This document shows positions 47,538-58,619 of a stretch of 64,000 bases of DNA, in pieces. The translations under genes were made by a program, and so were the position numbers. The stretch lies in the NCBI RefSeq assembly GCF_007655135.1, contig NC_045128.1, forward strand, positions 4,216,001-4,280,000, written 5' to 3'. How positions within the stretch are numbered: the stretch's first letter is position 1; each line of letters opens with the position of its first letter. The DNA is from Punica granatum. Its lineage: Eukaryota > Streptophyta > Magnoliopsida > Myrtales > Lythraceae. Under the pieces are notes generated by a model, which saw only the letters and a list, made by a program, of their open reading frames with translations, made no database searches and was not told the origin of the DNA.

Positions 47538-49898
47538 CTAAGCCTTCTTGGCAATGTCATAGAGCACACAAACATCAGCTGCTGTCTTCATCTGTAAATC
47601 GTACCAATGAGGTATTTTAGATGAAGGAATGCGGATGGAGGAGAATCAGACATTGAACAAAGAAAAAAGTGGAAGCACCCCATGCTAATCAATTAATAGA
47701 AGTCGTACATTGAACTAAGTTCTGATGTGCCAAACTCTACAGGAGTATTCACAAACAGTATAATGTTTGGCATAAAGTGTTAAACTATACCTGTATAACG
47801 TTGACGGCTTGTTTTATAGTCCATCCAAACAGACTTACGACCAGTAGAAACGAGAGGGCTGAGCATCGTTTCACAGAACTCACCAGTACCTGAAATTTAA
47901 CAAAGATAAACAAGCCAGGATGACCAGAGAGATTCGTCTATCTTCCAAGACCGAGAATACATTTAGGAGGGAAAAAAGGTGCCTAAGACTCGGCCATACA
48001 TCTGTTAAATTTTCGGAATTTTTTTCTGCCAACAGAAATAAAGCGATGTAGAGAACCTGCGCAAACAGGAGATAATGAATCAAGGAACTGTGAAAAAGGA
48101 GGGGATTTGTTTAATACATGAACAGATGCATGCATCTGATACATGCGTGTATCCTAGAATTTCCTTGAAGATGAAAAAAGGATTGTGCACTTACCTCACA
48201 TGCCACACAACAGTATGCCATAAATGGTCTGTATCCATAGTATAGTTTGAAGAGCCAGCTCGTGCTGTCTTTCACATCCTTATGACTAACCTTGCCCGAC
48301 AAGAAAGTACTGCATTTTAAGTATTCCGCATAAGTGAGATCTCATACGTCTAGTAACATCTTTGTTGAATAAATAATTCAATCTGCAATTGAAGAATACC
48401 TGTACATCTGGAACCAGTGGCTTGCAATATCTAAGGCGAGCAATAACAAGAAAATCATGCCAGGCCTGCACAGTAACAGAAGTTCCACTAAAACACTCAA
48501 ATGCTCATACCAAATGGCAAATGCCTTAACAAGGATTATTGAGAAGGGCGAAGCTAACAGGATGCCTTCAAGGCACTTATTAAGAACCGTTTCATAGTAT
48601 GTGTAATGAATGTCTTGGTACGTACATACCGGCAAATACTTAGCTTAGCCTACCCTAAGGACAAGAACAAGTGGTGGAAAGGGGAAAGGAGCCCCGGGGG
48701 GGGGGGGGTGTTGGTGGCGGGTGTGTTTGGGTGTTTACCTGTATACGTTGGACAGAATTACCAGAAGACAAGCTGTGCTTATCCTGCAAAGTAAGTAAAA
48801 GATATAAAACATGCTAAGGAAGCATCTTAAATTAAATAAAATTAAAAATAAGGAAATGACATGAGAAAGAGGAAAATGAAACTTTGGGCGTGATATTTAA
48901 AGAATCGACCTGTCTGTTACCATGTCCAGGACAGCTCCGAAGGTTGAAACTGGACATGAAGGGAAATGTAGAATCAGATGCGGAAGCCTAAAAGCAGGTC
49001 TAAGACTAGTCCACTAGCTTACTACTCAGCCAGTGGAATAATACTCATCAAGCAATTTAGCCAAAAGAATCGGTGTCTAAAAAAGAGAGGTCAAATAATA
49101 AATTTGAGAGTTTGCCTTTATATCCAGAAATGAATGGAGTTTCCAAAGGCAGAAAAATAATAATCCATGAGTAACCTTCCTTTTTCTATCCTTGAAAACA
49201 CATAGAATCTATAATCATAATCTAAGACGGTTCACGTTGAGAGTAGAGAGCAAAAAGCCAGGTAGACATCACTAGAGTAGGACTGCTTCCGCTCGATTGA
49301 AGACCAAACAGTTCGCTAAGAATTTAAAACCATCTGGATCGATACATTTAACTCTATCAGTGGATATATACACCATGAGAGCTTTTCTTATAATATAGCA
49401 GCTGGAAGTTCGTCTCATTTGTAAGTAGTATGCATACCGAAAAAGAACGTTAGCCAACAATTTTGTACACTAAAAAGGAATGATCACTAAGGATACTGTA
49501 CCTTGATTAAATCTGCGAGCACACCAACCATCAATGCCATCAAAGACAAAGCTGAGGGAACAAAACAGCAGCAGTACTCAAAATTATTGTCGAACAAAGC
49601 GTACATAGAGAGGGTGGGAAGACAAAAAAGAAAACATAAACTTGGAAATATCGACCGAACCTTAAGAAGTACAGAACAGAGAAAAGTCTCTTGTTGGAAA
49701 AGCATACACCAAAAGCAACACAGTTCATGAGCACTCTCAAGTACCCTGCAGCCAATTCGGAACTATAACATAAAGAGCTCCTCAAATTACCAAACGCACA
49801 TGAAATCAACCAAACTGATGAATAGACCCACCAATCACATTGGGAATGTACAGATAAACCGACAACATCGGCGGACTCGGGCGCGACTCTTTAGCCAT
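47538..49898 (-). CDS. PIS1: CDP-diacylglycerol-inositol 3-phosphatidyltransferase (PI synthase)
   Basis: Ten exons (49898-49832, 49745-49661, 49551-49502, 48949-48910, 48783-48739, 48465-48400, 48309-48195, 48056-48000, 47889-47791, 47591-47538) join in frame to 225 residues, close to the known 227 of Arabidopsis PIS1. It makes phosphatidylinositol from CDP-DAG and myo-inositol in the ER membrane. The CDP-alcohol phosphatidyltransferase motif is intact: D55-G-I-D58-G59-x2-A62-R63-x8-G72-x3-D76-x3-D80. Further signatures are ISTACLLVILSNVYR, LALDIASHWFQMYS, SHKDVKDSTSWLFK and the C-terminal MKTAADVCVLYD. Some donors are weak (AAG/GTTCGG after exon 2) but keep frame. The 5' leader contains a possible upstream reading frame. 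Confidence 0.95.
48696..48708 (+). repeat. 13-nt G tract in a PIS1 intron
   Basis: A CCCC/GGGG junction followed by thirteen Gs lies in the intron between the exons at 48739 and 48465. It is C-rich on the transcribed strand. Confidence 0.85.
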
Positions 49899-50400
49899 TG
49901 AAACTTCTGTATTTTTCCACTGCCCTGTATCACCGTCAGTCCATTATGCCTCTGCCTAGGGAGTCAGCAAAATACCGGCATAACAACAAATCGCCGCTTC
50001 AAAGGCCATATAAGGACCACGCAAAACTGTCAATGATGCGAAATAAGATTTCCGCCATTGAAGAAGCTCAGGAAGACGGAGGAGCACGCAAGGAGAAAGG
50101 GAATCAGAACCGTGACTGATACGGAATCGCCTCCGATGGGAAGCGAAGAAGATGAGCTGTGATGATTGAAGCTCCGAGAATTTCATGGAACAGCACAGAC
50201 ACGGAGAGGGAAAGAGAGGGAGAGAACCTGTGGAAGAGAGAGCAAGCGGTGAGCTCCGTCCGGCGAAGCCCTCAGCCACTCCGCTGCGTCGCCTTCGGGT
50301 CCTTTCGGCTTTCTCCGGCGCCTTCTTCTCTTGTCCCTCCCTCCGGTGCGTAATTCCCATTATTTGCACACAAACCCCCAGCGAAAAACTATAATCTTTT
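49899..50400 (-). promoter_or_regulatory. PIS1 5' leader and promoter region
   Basis: On the minus strand an open frame starting MKFSELQSSQLIFF runs for about 78 codons and ends at 49956, 57 nt before the PIS1 start, with further upstream ATGs. Whether it remains in the mature leader depends on a possible 5'-UTR intron; a CCACAG acceptor lies near 50229. Confidence 0.35.
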
Positions 50401-52870
50401 TCTCCAATGCCCCTGAGAATTAATCAATGCTCAGTGGAGTCCTTCAACTCCTATCGCAGATGACATTTTCCCCCTCGCAAGGGTCTGTTTTTAACTATTA
50501 CTAGGAGGTGTACTATTCGAGAATCAAGATCGAGTTAGATCGGATACCACCTGATCGTCGAACCATAAATAAATAAATAAGCAAGCTCATGCTAATTAGA
50601 AAAGGGATATTGGAATTGCATTTAACTAGTCGTATATTATGAATTTAACACGTACAACACTTGTTCATTTTTTAACTTAGAAATTATATGTATGAGAATT
50701 ACGTACTTTATCGAATCAGATAGGATACCTTGGCTAACCTACACAGAAACCCTGATCATCAAGCCGCAAAGGCATCGGCCAAAATCGAGAAATGGACTGA
50801 CCAAGAGCTATATACTCTTGCCTTGCCGGTCACGTTGTTCATTGATATAGAGTTTGCAATAGTAGGAAGGGACACACAGTACGTACATTTATTGGTCGTT
50901 TGATCTGTTCTGAGATCAGACGCTTCCTCTTTCATTTAGCCGAGAAAAGAAGCCCGGCCCATCGACACAGTGAGATGGGCCAATCCAAACCTTTGCCTTC
51001 GGGGCCCACTGAAACCCATGAAAATACAACAATTCCTTTTTAGGGTCCCAAAAAAAAATTTAAAAAAACAACAAAATGTATAATTCCATTTTCACCCTGA
51101 TTATGATTATATTCTTGGTGAAAAATGGGATTTGGATTGTTTGTGCATAAGCTTTAATACTTCCATAATTTTGACCGGCATAACTACCCTTATAAGACAA
51201 TCAACACCAGTGTGGGTTCAACATAAATAAAGTCATCGGAGTCAAGCTTTTGCCTCTAGAAAACAATTACCCTCACATGGGAAAGAAAAAAGAAAAGCAT
51301 TTTCATGTTCCAATGTTGAATCAACCTTGCGCATTCGATGGAACCAATTAGGGACGGAGCCTGAAATTCTGTTAGAGGGAGCAATCTTATAGTATACACT
51401 ATTTTTATCATATAAAAAGTGTCAAGATAAATCAAAATTTATTATATTTAAAAAGAAAATTTACTAATATTCGAGATCTAGATGAGTAATTTTATAATAA
51501 TTTTTTTAAAAATAATAGCAAAGGTAATTTTTTGTTAGTCACATAGGTTATATGACTATAAGTTAATATCTTTAAATTATTAGAACTCGTATGAAAATTA
51601 TGTGGTAAAATAAAACAATAAAATTTTTAGGGTCAATTCCTCCGGAATAGTTCGGTTTCTAGTATGACCATCACCTAAACAAGAGATGACGAAAGATCCT
51701 TCGCACATCGCTGAATATGGATTAATTGTGTCAAGCAAGCACGTGATGGGTGAAATTGTTATGGCCGTTTCGCTGGTTTCAACCCTGTAAATAATCATAC
51801 TAACCAATCCATCACGAGTCAGTAAATAACAACTCTGGCCCAATGTGCAAACATTTTTCTTCTTCTTTTTTTTTCTTTTTTATTCCCGAAAAATCGAAAA
51901 TATGACGTGGAGAATCTGCATGAACAGATCCCGTCCACGTCATCACCAGGGCCCAAGTCGGGACATAGTGTTCCGTACAGTGGGGGGGGGGGAGAGAGAG
52001 AGAGATACCGTGTAACGCCAGCAAAGACAACCCAATCCGGCAGAGGTCCAGTCAAAAAAGCGAGCGGCAGAGACGGTCGTTGGCGTGACGTGGGCCCCCG
52101 TCAGAGCGGGAAATGTCGCCAGAAGCGTCGGATCGGAGAGTGGGCCCCCCACCCCCATCGGAGCGGAGAATAGTAGAGTAGACGGGGAGTGTACGGACAG
52201 GGAGAGTGTGCTTGGCGGAAAATAAGGAAACAGTGCGGGTGGGGAAACGGTGGAAAGGGAAATCTATCTGCCTTTGTACGAATGGAATACCAAATCCAAA
52301 AGCCCTGCGTAGTTGTGTCTTGTTCTCCACCAGATTTGATTGGGATTTTCGCGGAAAGGAATGAAAATGGAAAATGTCCATCTGCTGATTTTTCCACGAA
52401 ATAATATGAAAACGCTTCCTCAATCTTGATGCAAAATCTAGTATTTTTTTTCTGGCTTATATACTTCGCTGTGTAGACATTTGCGATCGTCTAGATATCT
52501 CGGGATAAGTCATCATGACGTGATATTCGCACGCGGTGGGAGACTAATCCAAGGATTTCATGTTTTACGTGACAATAACGGTCTAATTCAGGCTAATGTT
52601 GATGTGAGTAAGGTAATGAAAGAGGTAACACCGGTCATGTACCACTTACAAATTGATTGTCAACATATCAATTCTAACTCTTGAAATTTTTTACGATCCT
52701 ATGTTTTTAATTTCTGGGGGAGGCAATTCACCAAAACAGTTCTATATATGAATATTACGGTTGACTCAATACTATAGATCGTGTAACTTTAAAGTGAGAC
52801 TTGATATAAAATTTGAAAAATTAATTTAGCGCTCCAACCAAAACTTTTCTCCACAGAATCGATGTCTAAA
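50400..52870. other. Intergenic region downstream-side of PIS1 promoter
   Basis: Mostly AT-rich with no gene I can support. An 11-nt G tract followed by (GA)n sits at 51982-52005, in a GC-richer patch (51930-52260) whose multiple open frames overlap on both strands with no domain. Confidence 0.35.
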
Positions 52871-52875
52871 AACTA

Positions 52876-53260
52876 GAGTAAATTAACAATTTGTCTCTCA
52901 AGATATCGATGTTATATCAAATTTGACCTTGAGAAAATTTTTACATAAATTTTGACATTGACCTCTTAAATGTATATCATATTGCCACTTTTGTCTATTT
53001 GCCGTTAAAAATTCGACGGAACCTTATGACGAAATGGACAATATGATGTTCATTTAATATGTCAACATCAAAATTAATGTAAAAAAAGTAAAAAATAATG
53101 CTATATCAGATATTTTCATCCACTATTAGACGGCAGGCAAACGAAATGAGTCATCTGATGTATACTTAATCTGTCAATGTCCAATTTGATGTAAAAAGAA
53201 ATTTTAAAGTCTGATGTGATGTAATATCAATCTCTCCAATAGTAAATTGTTAGTTTACTC
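52876..53260. mobile_element. MITE-like element with long terminal inverted repeats
   Basis: The two ends are inverted copies over roughly 95 bp: left GAGTAAATTAACAATTT, right (reversed) GAGTAAACTAACAATTT. Further matched blocks are ATGTTATATCA/ATATTACATCA and TTTACAT-AA-TT-GACATTGAC. The adjacent 9-bp flanks (TAAAAACTA and CTAAGACTA) are similar, possibly a degraded target duplication. No coding capacity. Confidence 0.72.
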
Positions 53261-53269
53261 CTAAGACTA

Positions 53270-55190
53270 TCAAAACTAATGTATGGCAAATTTTACCTCC
53301 GTAAGGATTATAATTTACGTTAGCCCGCATAAAAACATTACATAAGAAGAGAACTATAATCCTTTTTATAATTAAAAAATGATGATTCGCCATTTTTTTT
53401 CCCTAGAAATTCAATCACGACCACCAACAACATATCATCTAAGTACATTTTCTACTTAGGTATATATAGCAGATTGATCACCATTTCTACGAGTAACTTT
53501 GTAGAAGAAAATTCCGATACAACGAGACACATATTTATCCGAATCAAAATCAACATCTAAATATAATCCTTTTATCATGACAACTACATTTACATTTCTT
53601 TCTCTTTTTTCTTTTTTCTTTTCGTGAAAGTCTTGATCTTGATGACTATATTACATTTCAAGCAAAATAGAATAACCAAGAACAGTAGCAGGGTTCCTGA
53701 TTTACCCAATAAAAAGCTGTGGCTCTCTGTCTGGTTTCTGTGCCAATGCTAATGCTGGCAATCAGATTATTTTTGGGTTTCCAATGTCCCCCAGAAGTGT
53801 TGTCTGATTTTTACCTATGTATGTATGACTGGTCTCTTTTCCATGGCTATTTGTCGTATTTCTTTCTGATCAACACAGCTTTTTGTAGATTTCTTTCCTC
53901 TGATATATAACAAAATGTACTTCGTCTGTATATATGTCACACACATAATTCATTTATTGAAAAGGGCAAAATTTTAAAAAGAAAAGACAAAGGAAAATCT
54001 TGTTTACCGAGTCAAGAAAGAACCTCTGTAGTTGAAATGTAATCATCGCTCAGTCATATTTCACTGTAAAGGAAAAGAAACAGAACACTGCCATGGGAAC
54101 ACATAATCAAGAAACAAACGGATGAGTTATGCATCAAATGGGGCAAGAGCTACATCTTCGATATGTGTGAGCCATCCTATCAAAGCTCCACCTTCATTAA
54201 GAGGTAGCAAAAATTATGGGTGGAGTTTAAACTCCCAAGAAAAAAAAAAAAAGGAAATTATTGAAACGGGCAAGACAGCCCGATGCGATAAGGTTGGTAT
54301 GTTAGTCGGAAGGCACGAATCTCTGGGTAAAAACTCGAGCTTAAATGGCTGTCAAATTATGCAGAAGAAACACTCCTTATCGTTTCACATTCACGGCCTC
54401 TGTTGCTGTACTTCCCCATACGATAAGCTTGCAAGTGTGCGCATGCAGAGGAAACGATTAATGGGGCCAAACCCAAATACTCTTTCATAGATTATGGGAA
54501 ACGAAGGGGAAAAAAATCAAAAATTTTGGGTTCCCGTGAAAGTGAAACTATTGTAAATGAGAATTTTTTTTTAATAAACTGATGAATAATTATAAGGTTG
54601 GTGTGATATGGTAAATATATACATATCTATAATACCACAAAAGTTAGCCCCACGGTTAATTGCTAACATGGACAAAAATAAATGGGTAATAGAGCCCTCA
54701 TTATTATTAAAAAAAAAGATGACGCTCTTTTTCCAATTACAAATGAGATTGATAGATCGACATTTTAATTAGAAAATCATCTCCAAGTATGTATTATACT
54801 TAAAAATTGAATAAAAATTTGGCCAAGGTAATTTATGCCAAAATTATACATATTAAGAAGTGTATATATAGGATCTGTGTATCTTCTGCCCTAAGATAAC
54901 GTTGGTTCAATATTTTCCTAACTACACTTAACTTGAAAAACTCAACTAACTTTGACCAATCAGTGCACAATTAATTAATTTCTCAATGCATAAATCCTTA
55001 AAAAAAGTGCATTAATTTAGGGATTAATTTTTTAGTAATAATTAATTATGAATTAATTAATTGATGCATATTATTCATATGCCATAAGCCCATATATGGA
55101 AAGACAAATCAAATCTGAGTATAACTGTTACCTAATGTAATGCTAATTGCCAAGTTGCTGACCTTGATGGACAAGTACTATATTAAGAGT
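53270..55190. other. AT-rich spacer
   Basis: No gene can be supported. An open frame of 122 codons at 54122-54490 has no domain, no conserved composition and crosses an A homopolymer. Confidence 0.4.
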
Positions 55191-55191
55191 T

Positions 55192-55511
55192 CGTTTGGGA
55201 GTGCGGTGAAATGTTTCATGATCATTTTTTATATATATAATTTAAACAAATATAGTGTTTGGTGAGAGTTTTTGAAATAATAATTTGAGTTGAAATTGCA
55301 ATCACAAACGTGATTTTCTCAAGCAGTTTAATGCGTATATAATCTGCTTCTGCTTATTCTGTTTATAGTATTAATAATTATATTTCTTATTTTCAGCAGT
55401 TTTAAATTAATTTCTTCCAAACACCGTAACTTATTTTAAAATCATCACTTATTTTTCAGCAATTTTGTTTCAGTGCTTGTTTATGAGCAACAACACTTCC
55501 AAACCAAGCAT
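55192..55511. mobile_element. Possible hAT-type MITE
   Basis: The left end reads GTTCGTTTGGGAGTG and the right end, reversed, GCTTGGTTTGGAAGTG, a terminus style common in plant hAT MITEs. The interior is AT-rich and non-coding. Target duplications are not clear. Confidence 0.4.
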
Positions 55512-56620
55512 AAGTAATTGCTTATTTGTCATTGTACAATTATGAGATGCCTATTTGTATGATTCATATAAAAATATTCTAAAAATTCAATTTCCTCACA
55601 TTAACTTCATATGCCTAAGATTCTATGCCTTATATGGATCACAATAAATTTATGTTATATTCATTTGAGATCCATGCAATTTCCTTTTGACATAAATTCG
55701 TGCCTTAATATATGCATATTACACCAACCAATTAAAAAGGAATCAAAGAGGTGGATCCCATAAGAAACGCAAGCAACCAATCCTCATATTGGAAGATTTT
55801 TTGAAATATGGAAAGTAGATTATACTTTTAAAAAAATGGTACTGTTGAGCTAAGAAATACTCCCAATGTCAATTTTGGATTTTTTTTTAATCTGATAAAC
55901 ATATAAGAAAAAGGATTACTTTCCTTTGAGAGTAAGGAAAAGCTTCTACTCTCCAAAAAAGGAGTTTTGAAAAGCCTCCCATAAAATATAATTTGATATG
56001 ATAATTGATGATTGATATGATGCCGGATAGACCGACATAGACAAATTTAGCGAGATCACAGAAGAATCAATTAAATTTCACTTTGATTATCGGAAACTCG
56101 ATTTCGTCAAAGTGGTTAATAGCGATCATTAAAAAAAAAACCAATTTTTCTCATAAGACGAAAACAACTTCCGATCCTTTCATTTTTCTTGGACAACAAT
56201 CTTTTCATTTGTTGACCAGTGACACTTGTATTTTCATGGGAAAAATCCAAAATTTTGAAGGAAAATAAAAAAGAAGAAAATTTGAACTAAAATACCACAA
56301 ATTAAATAAATAATTTAAAAAAAAAACCTTAAAGGAGAGAAAGATAATGCTGTGCTCTGCACTGCAGACTGTCGTCTGTAACTCTGTTCATTGATTTTGG
56401 TCACTGTTTAAGTACAGAAGGCTCAAAATCTGTGAAACTAAAGACCAGTCCCCCTTTTTCCAGAAAAGGCCAAAAGAGAAAACAAAAGGAAAACCTTTTT
56501 CCCTGCGAAGCTACCAACGGAAAACGGAAAATCAAAAAAATGGAAAACCCGATGCTATGTTCTTTCTTTCTTTCCCCCGGCCTAAGGTCCTTCGGGACCG
56601 TCCCATTCAGTCTCTACTAA
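55512..56620. other. Spacer downstream of the RING gene
   Basis: AT-rich sequence that contains the 3' untranslated region of the minus-strand RING gene at its high end. No other feature seen. Confidence 0.4.
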
Positions 56621-56621
56621 A

Positions 56622-57670
56622 TCAAATCAAGGCCTCCATGCAAGCCTTCTTCGCCGTATTACATACGGGACAGAAGTCGAGAACCGCCGCGCATGTCCCG
56701 CATGCGCTCAGGTGCCGGCACGGCAGAAACAGCACGTTCGCAGCCCTGGCGCCACAGCCCCTGCAGGAGGCCAAAGCCGCTGCCTCCCCTGTCCTCGCAA
56801 CCCCCCCTGCCGGCACGATGTTCTCCCCAATTCCTTCTTGGTCATCCGATGATCGAATTGCTCCCCGGTTCCCGACCTCACAGCAGGACTCCAACGGGCC
56901 CGATGTCGAGCACGCCCTGTCCCTCCTCAGCTCATCCAGGGTGTTGTTGAGGGACGACACCATCGCCTCATTCTCCTGCGCCACCCGGCGCCACGCCTCG
57001 CTCTCCATCTCGAGCTTCACCAGCAGGTCCTGCAGCTCGGCCGCCTTCTGGGAGGCCTGCGCAATCTCCTGGTCCTTCTGGGCTATCAGCATTTGGGACC
57101 TCGACTCGGCCCGCTTCAAGAGCTCAGCCATCTGCCTCTTCCTCTGCTCTTGCAGCGCCACCCTCAACCTCTCGTTCTGCAAAAAATTGAATTATCAGAA
57201 AATGATCAGAAATAGCCGTTAAACATCTCAGAATACCGTTACGTTTCCAACGGAAAGTCAAGAAACAGTCTTTTCTAGCCCCAAGAACGCCGGTTCCGAT
57301 CAAAGATCACCGAGAACTACACACTAACCTGCATACGGAGATACTGATCGATCTCTCGATCATGCTGATCGATCAGCGCCGGAATACTCTGACTCTGAGG
57401 CTGATACATTACGGGAGCAAATCTCTTGTCACCAACGCCGCTAACCCTCGTGCTATCCAAATAGAGAGACTGGTGATTCCTCTGCTGCTGCTGCTGCATG
57501 ATGAATTGCTGCTGGAGCTGCTTACGCAAGAGCTGCTGGGCATTGAAATCCGACCCTCCACACCCATTGACGCCGCTGCCGTCGCCGTTCGCCATGAAGA
57601 AATCCTGGGAATTCCCACAGACAGGAAACCCGAGGAGATTGTCCTGATAAGCCTGTGCCTGAATAGCCAT
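56622..57670 (-). CDS. BOI/SBP-type RING E3 ubiquitin ligase
   Basis: Two exons (57670-57329 and 57176-56622) encode 298 residues. The N-terminus opens MAIQAQAYQDN, as in S-RNase-binding (SBP)/BOI-related proteins, so I chose this ATG over one 21 bp upstream. A Gln-rich stretch (QQQFIMQQQQQ) follows. Exon 2 starts with a long coiled coil from about residue 115, then the family's WRD-like segment around SEAWRRVAQENEAMVSSL. The C-terminus is a C3HC4 RING: C252, C255, C267, H269, C273, C276, C283, C286, with LFLPCRH and CPVC. Relatives act as ubiquitin ligases limiting cell death and stress responses in nucleus or cytosol; the substrate here is unknown. Confidence 0.93.
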
Positions 57671-58450
57671 ACACACCCCCCCGCAATCCAATCAGGCAAA
57701 GATCACCTCGCCACGCTTCAACCCAACCAAACCCAAGATCAAGAAACAGGTACCCACCACCAAAAGAACCCGCCTTTCCGCACCCCCAGCAAGGAAACAG
57801 AGGAAGATCGGTTTGTTTATATAAAATGGAGGAGAGCTAGAGAGAGAAAGAGTCAGGGAGAGAGAGAAGGAGAGAGAGATTTGAAGATACTGATGAGATG
57901 GGATGGGAGAGGGGTAACTGAAAGCTTTGAAAAGGACCCGAGAGAGAGAGCGCTTTTTTATGCTCTTTTTTCTCCCGAAGGGCATTAAAAACAGAGGAGG
58001 GGGAAGGAGCTAAGCTAACACATGCAGATTTTGTGACTAAACTATCGGGTCAGAGATTGCAGAAGAAGAGGTGTTGGGGTTGGAGGGAGAAGAAGGAAGG
58101 AGAGAAGGAGAATTCAATTCCAAGTTGGGTGAATCGGTCAGTTTTCCCCATTTTTCCTACTCATTCATTCATTCATCCATCCACCACACACACAGACACA
58201 CACAGAGACAGAGCCAGAAAGATAGAGAGAGAAGGAAGGAAGAATCACAGATTTTGTCAGTTGGGTCATTTGGAAAGCCTGAAAATAAGGATTCCTTCCC
58301 CTTCTCCTTTGTTATTTTTCTCGGATTCCCCGAGTTTTTGTTTTCATATTTTTCGCAACATAGCTTTTCTCCTTATATACTGGCATTTCTTTTTTTTCTT
58401 TTTTCTTTTTTTGGGTTTTGAGGGGAGGTTGAATACTTATGAGGCGTTTG
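57671..58450 (-). promoter_or_regulatory. Leader and promoter of the RING gene
   Basis: The leader side is rich in GAGA and CTCTC stretches (57830-57950), and a (CACA)n run sits near 58182-58203. These are typical of plant core promoters. Overlapping open frames here are low in complexity. Confidence 0.45.
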
Positions 58451-58618
58451 ATTTTAGAGTTAAGTAACTTTGATTTTGATTGTGGAAAAGGACAAATGTT
58501 GTATAGTGTGTTGAGTTAAAGTTAAAGTTGACTTGGGAAATATGTATTTTTGTTGTGTAGTGAGTTGAGTTAAAGTTAAAGTTAAAATTTTTATGATTGT
58601 AACCCTGAAAACAAACGG
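58442..58618. repeat. Short MITE-like repeat with GTTTG termini
   Basis: The ends are GCGTTTGATTTTAGAGTT and, reversed, GCCCGTTTGTTTTCAGGGTT. A motif GTGTTGAGTTAAAGTTAAAGTT occurs in two tandem forms inside. Related to the family at 16715 and 28690 by the GTTTG/AGAGTT end. Confidence 0.5.
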
Positions 58619-58619
58619 G

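Noticed and set aside
51907..52423. Several overlapping open frames on both strands
   Set aside because: A GC-richer patch yields long frames everywhere; none has a domain or consistent splice sites.
54122..54490. Plus-strand open frame of 122 codons
   Set aside because: No domain, no neighbouring exons, and it crosses an A homopolymer.
57362..57988. Plus-strand open frame of 208 codons
   Set aside because: Antisense of the RING gene's first exon and leader; the sense gene has clear family motifs.
58033..58467. Plus-strand open frame of 144 codons upstream of the RING gene
   Set aside because: Ser/His/Thr repeats and a Phe run arise from CACA, GAGA and T-rich tracts in promoter DNA.
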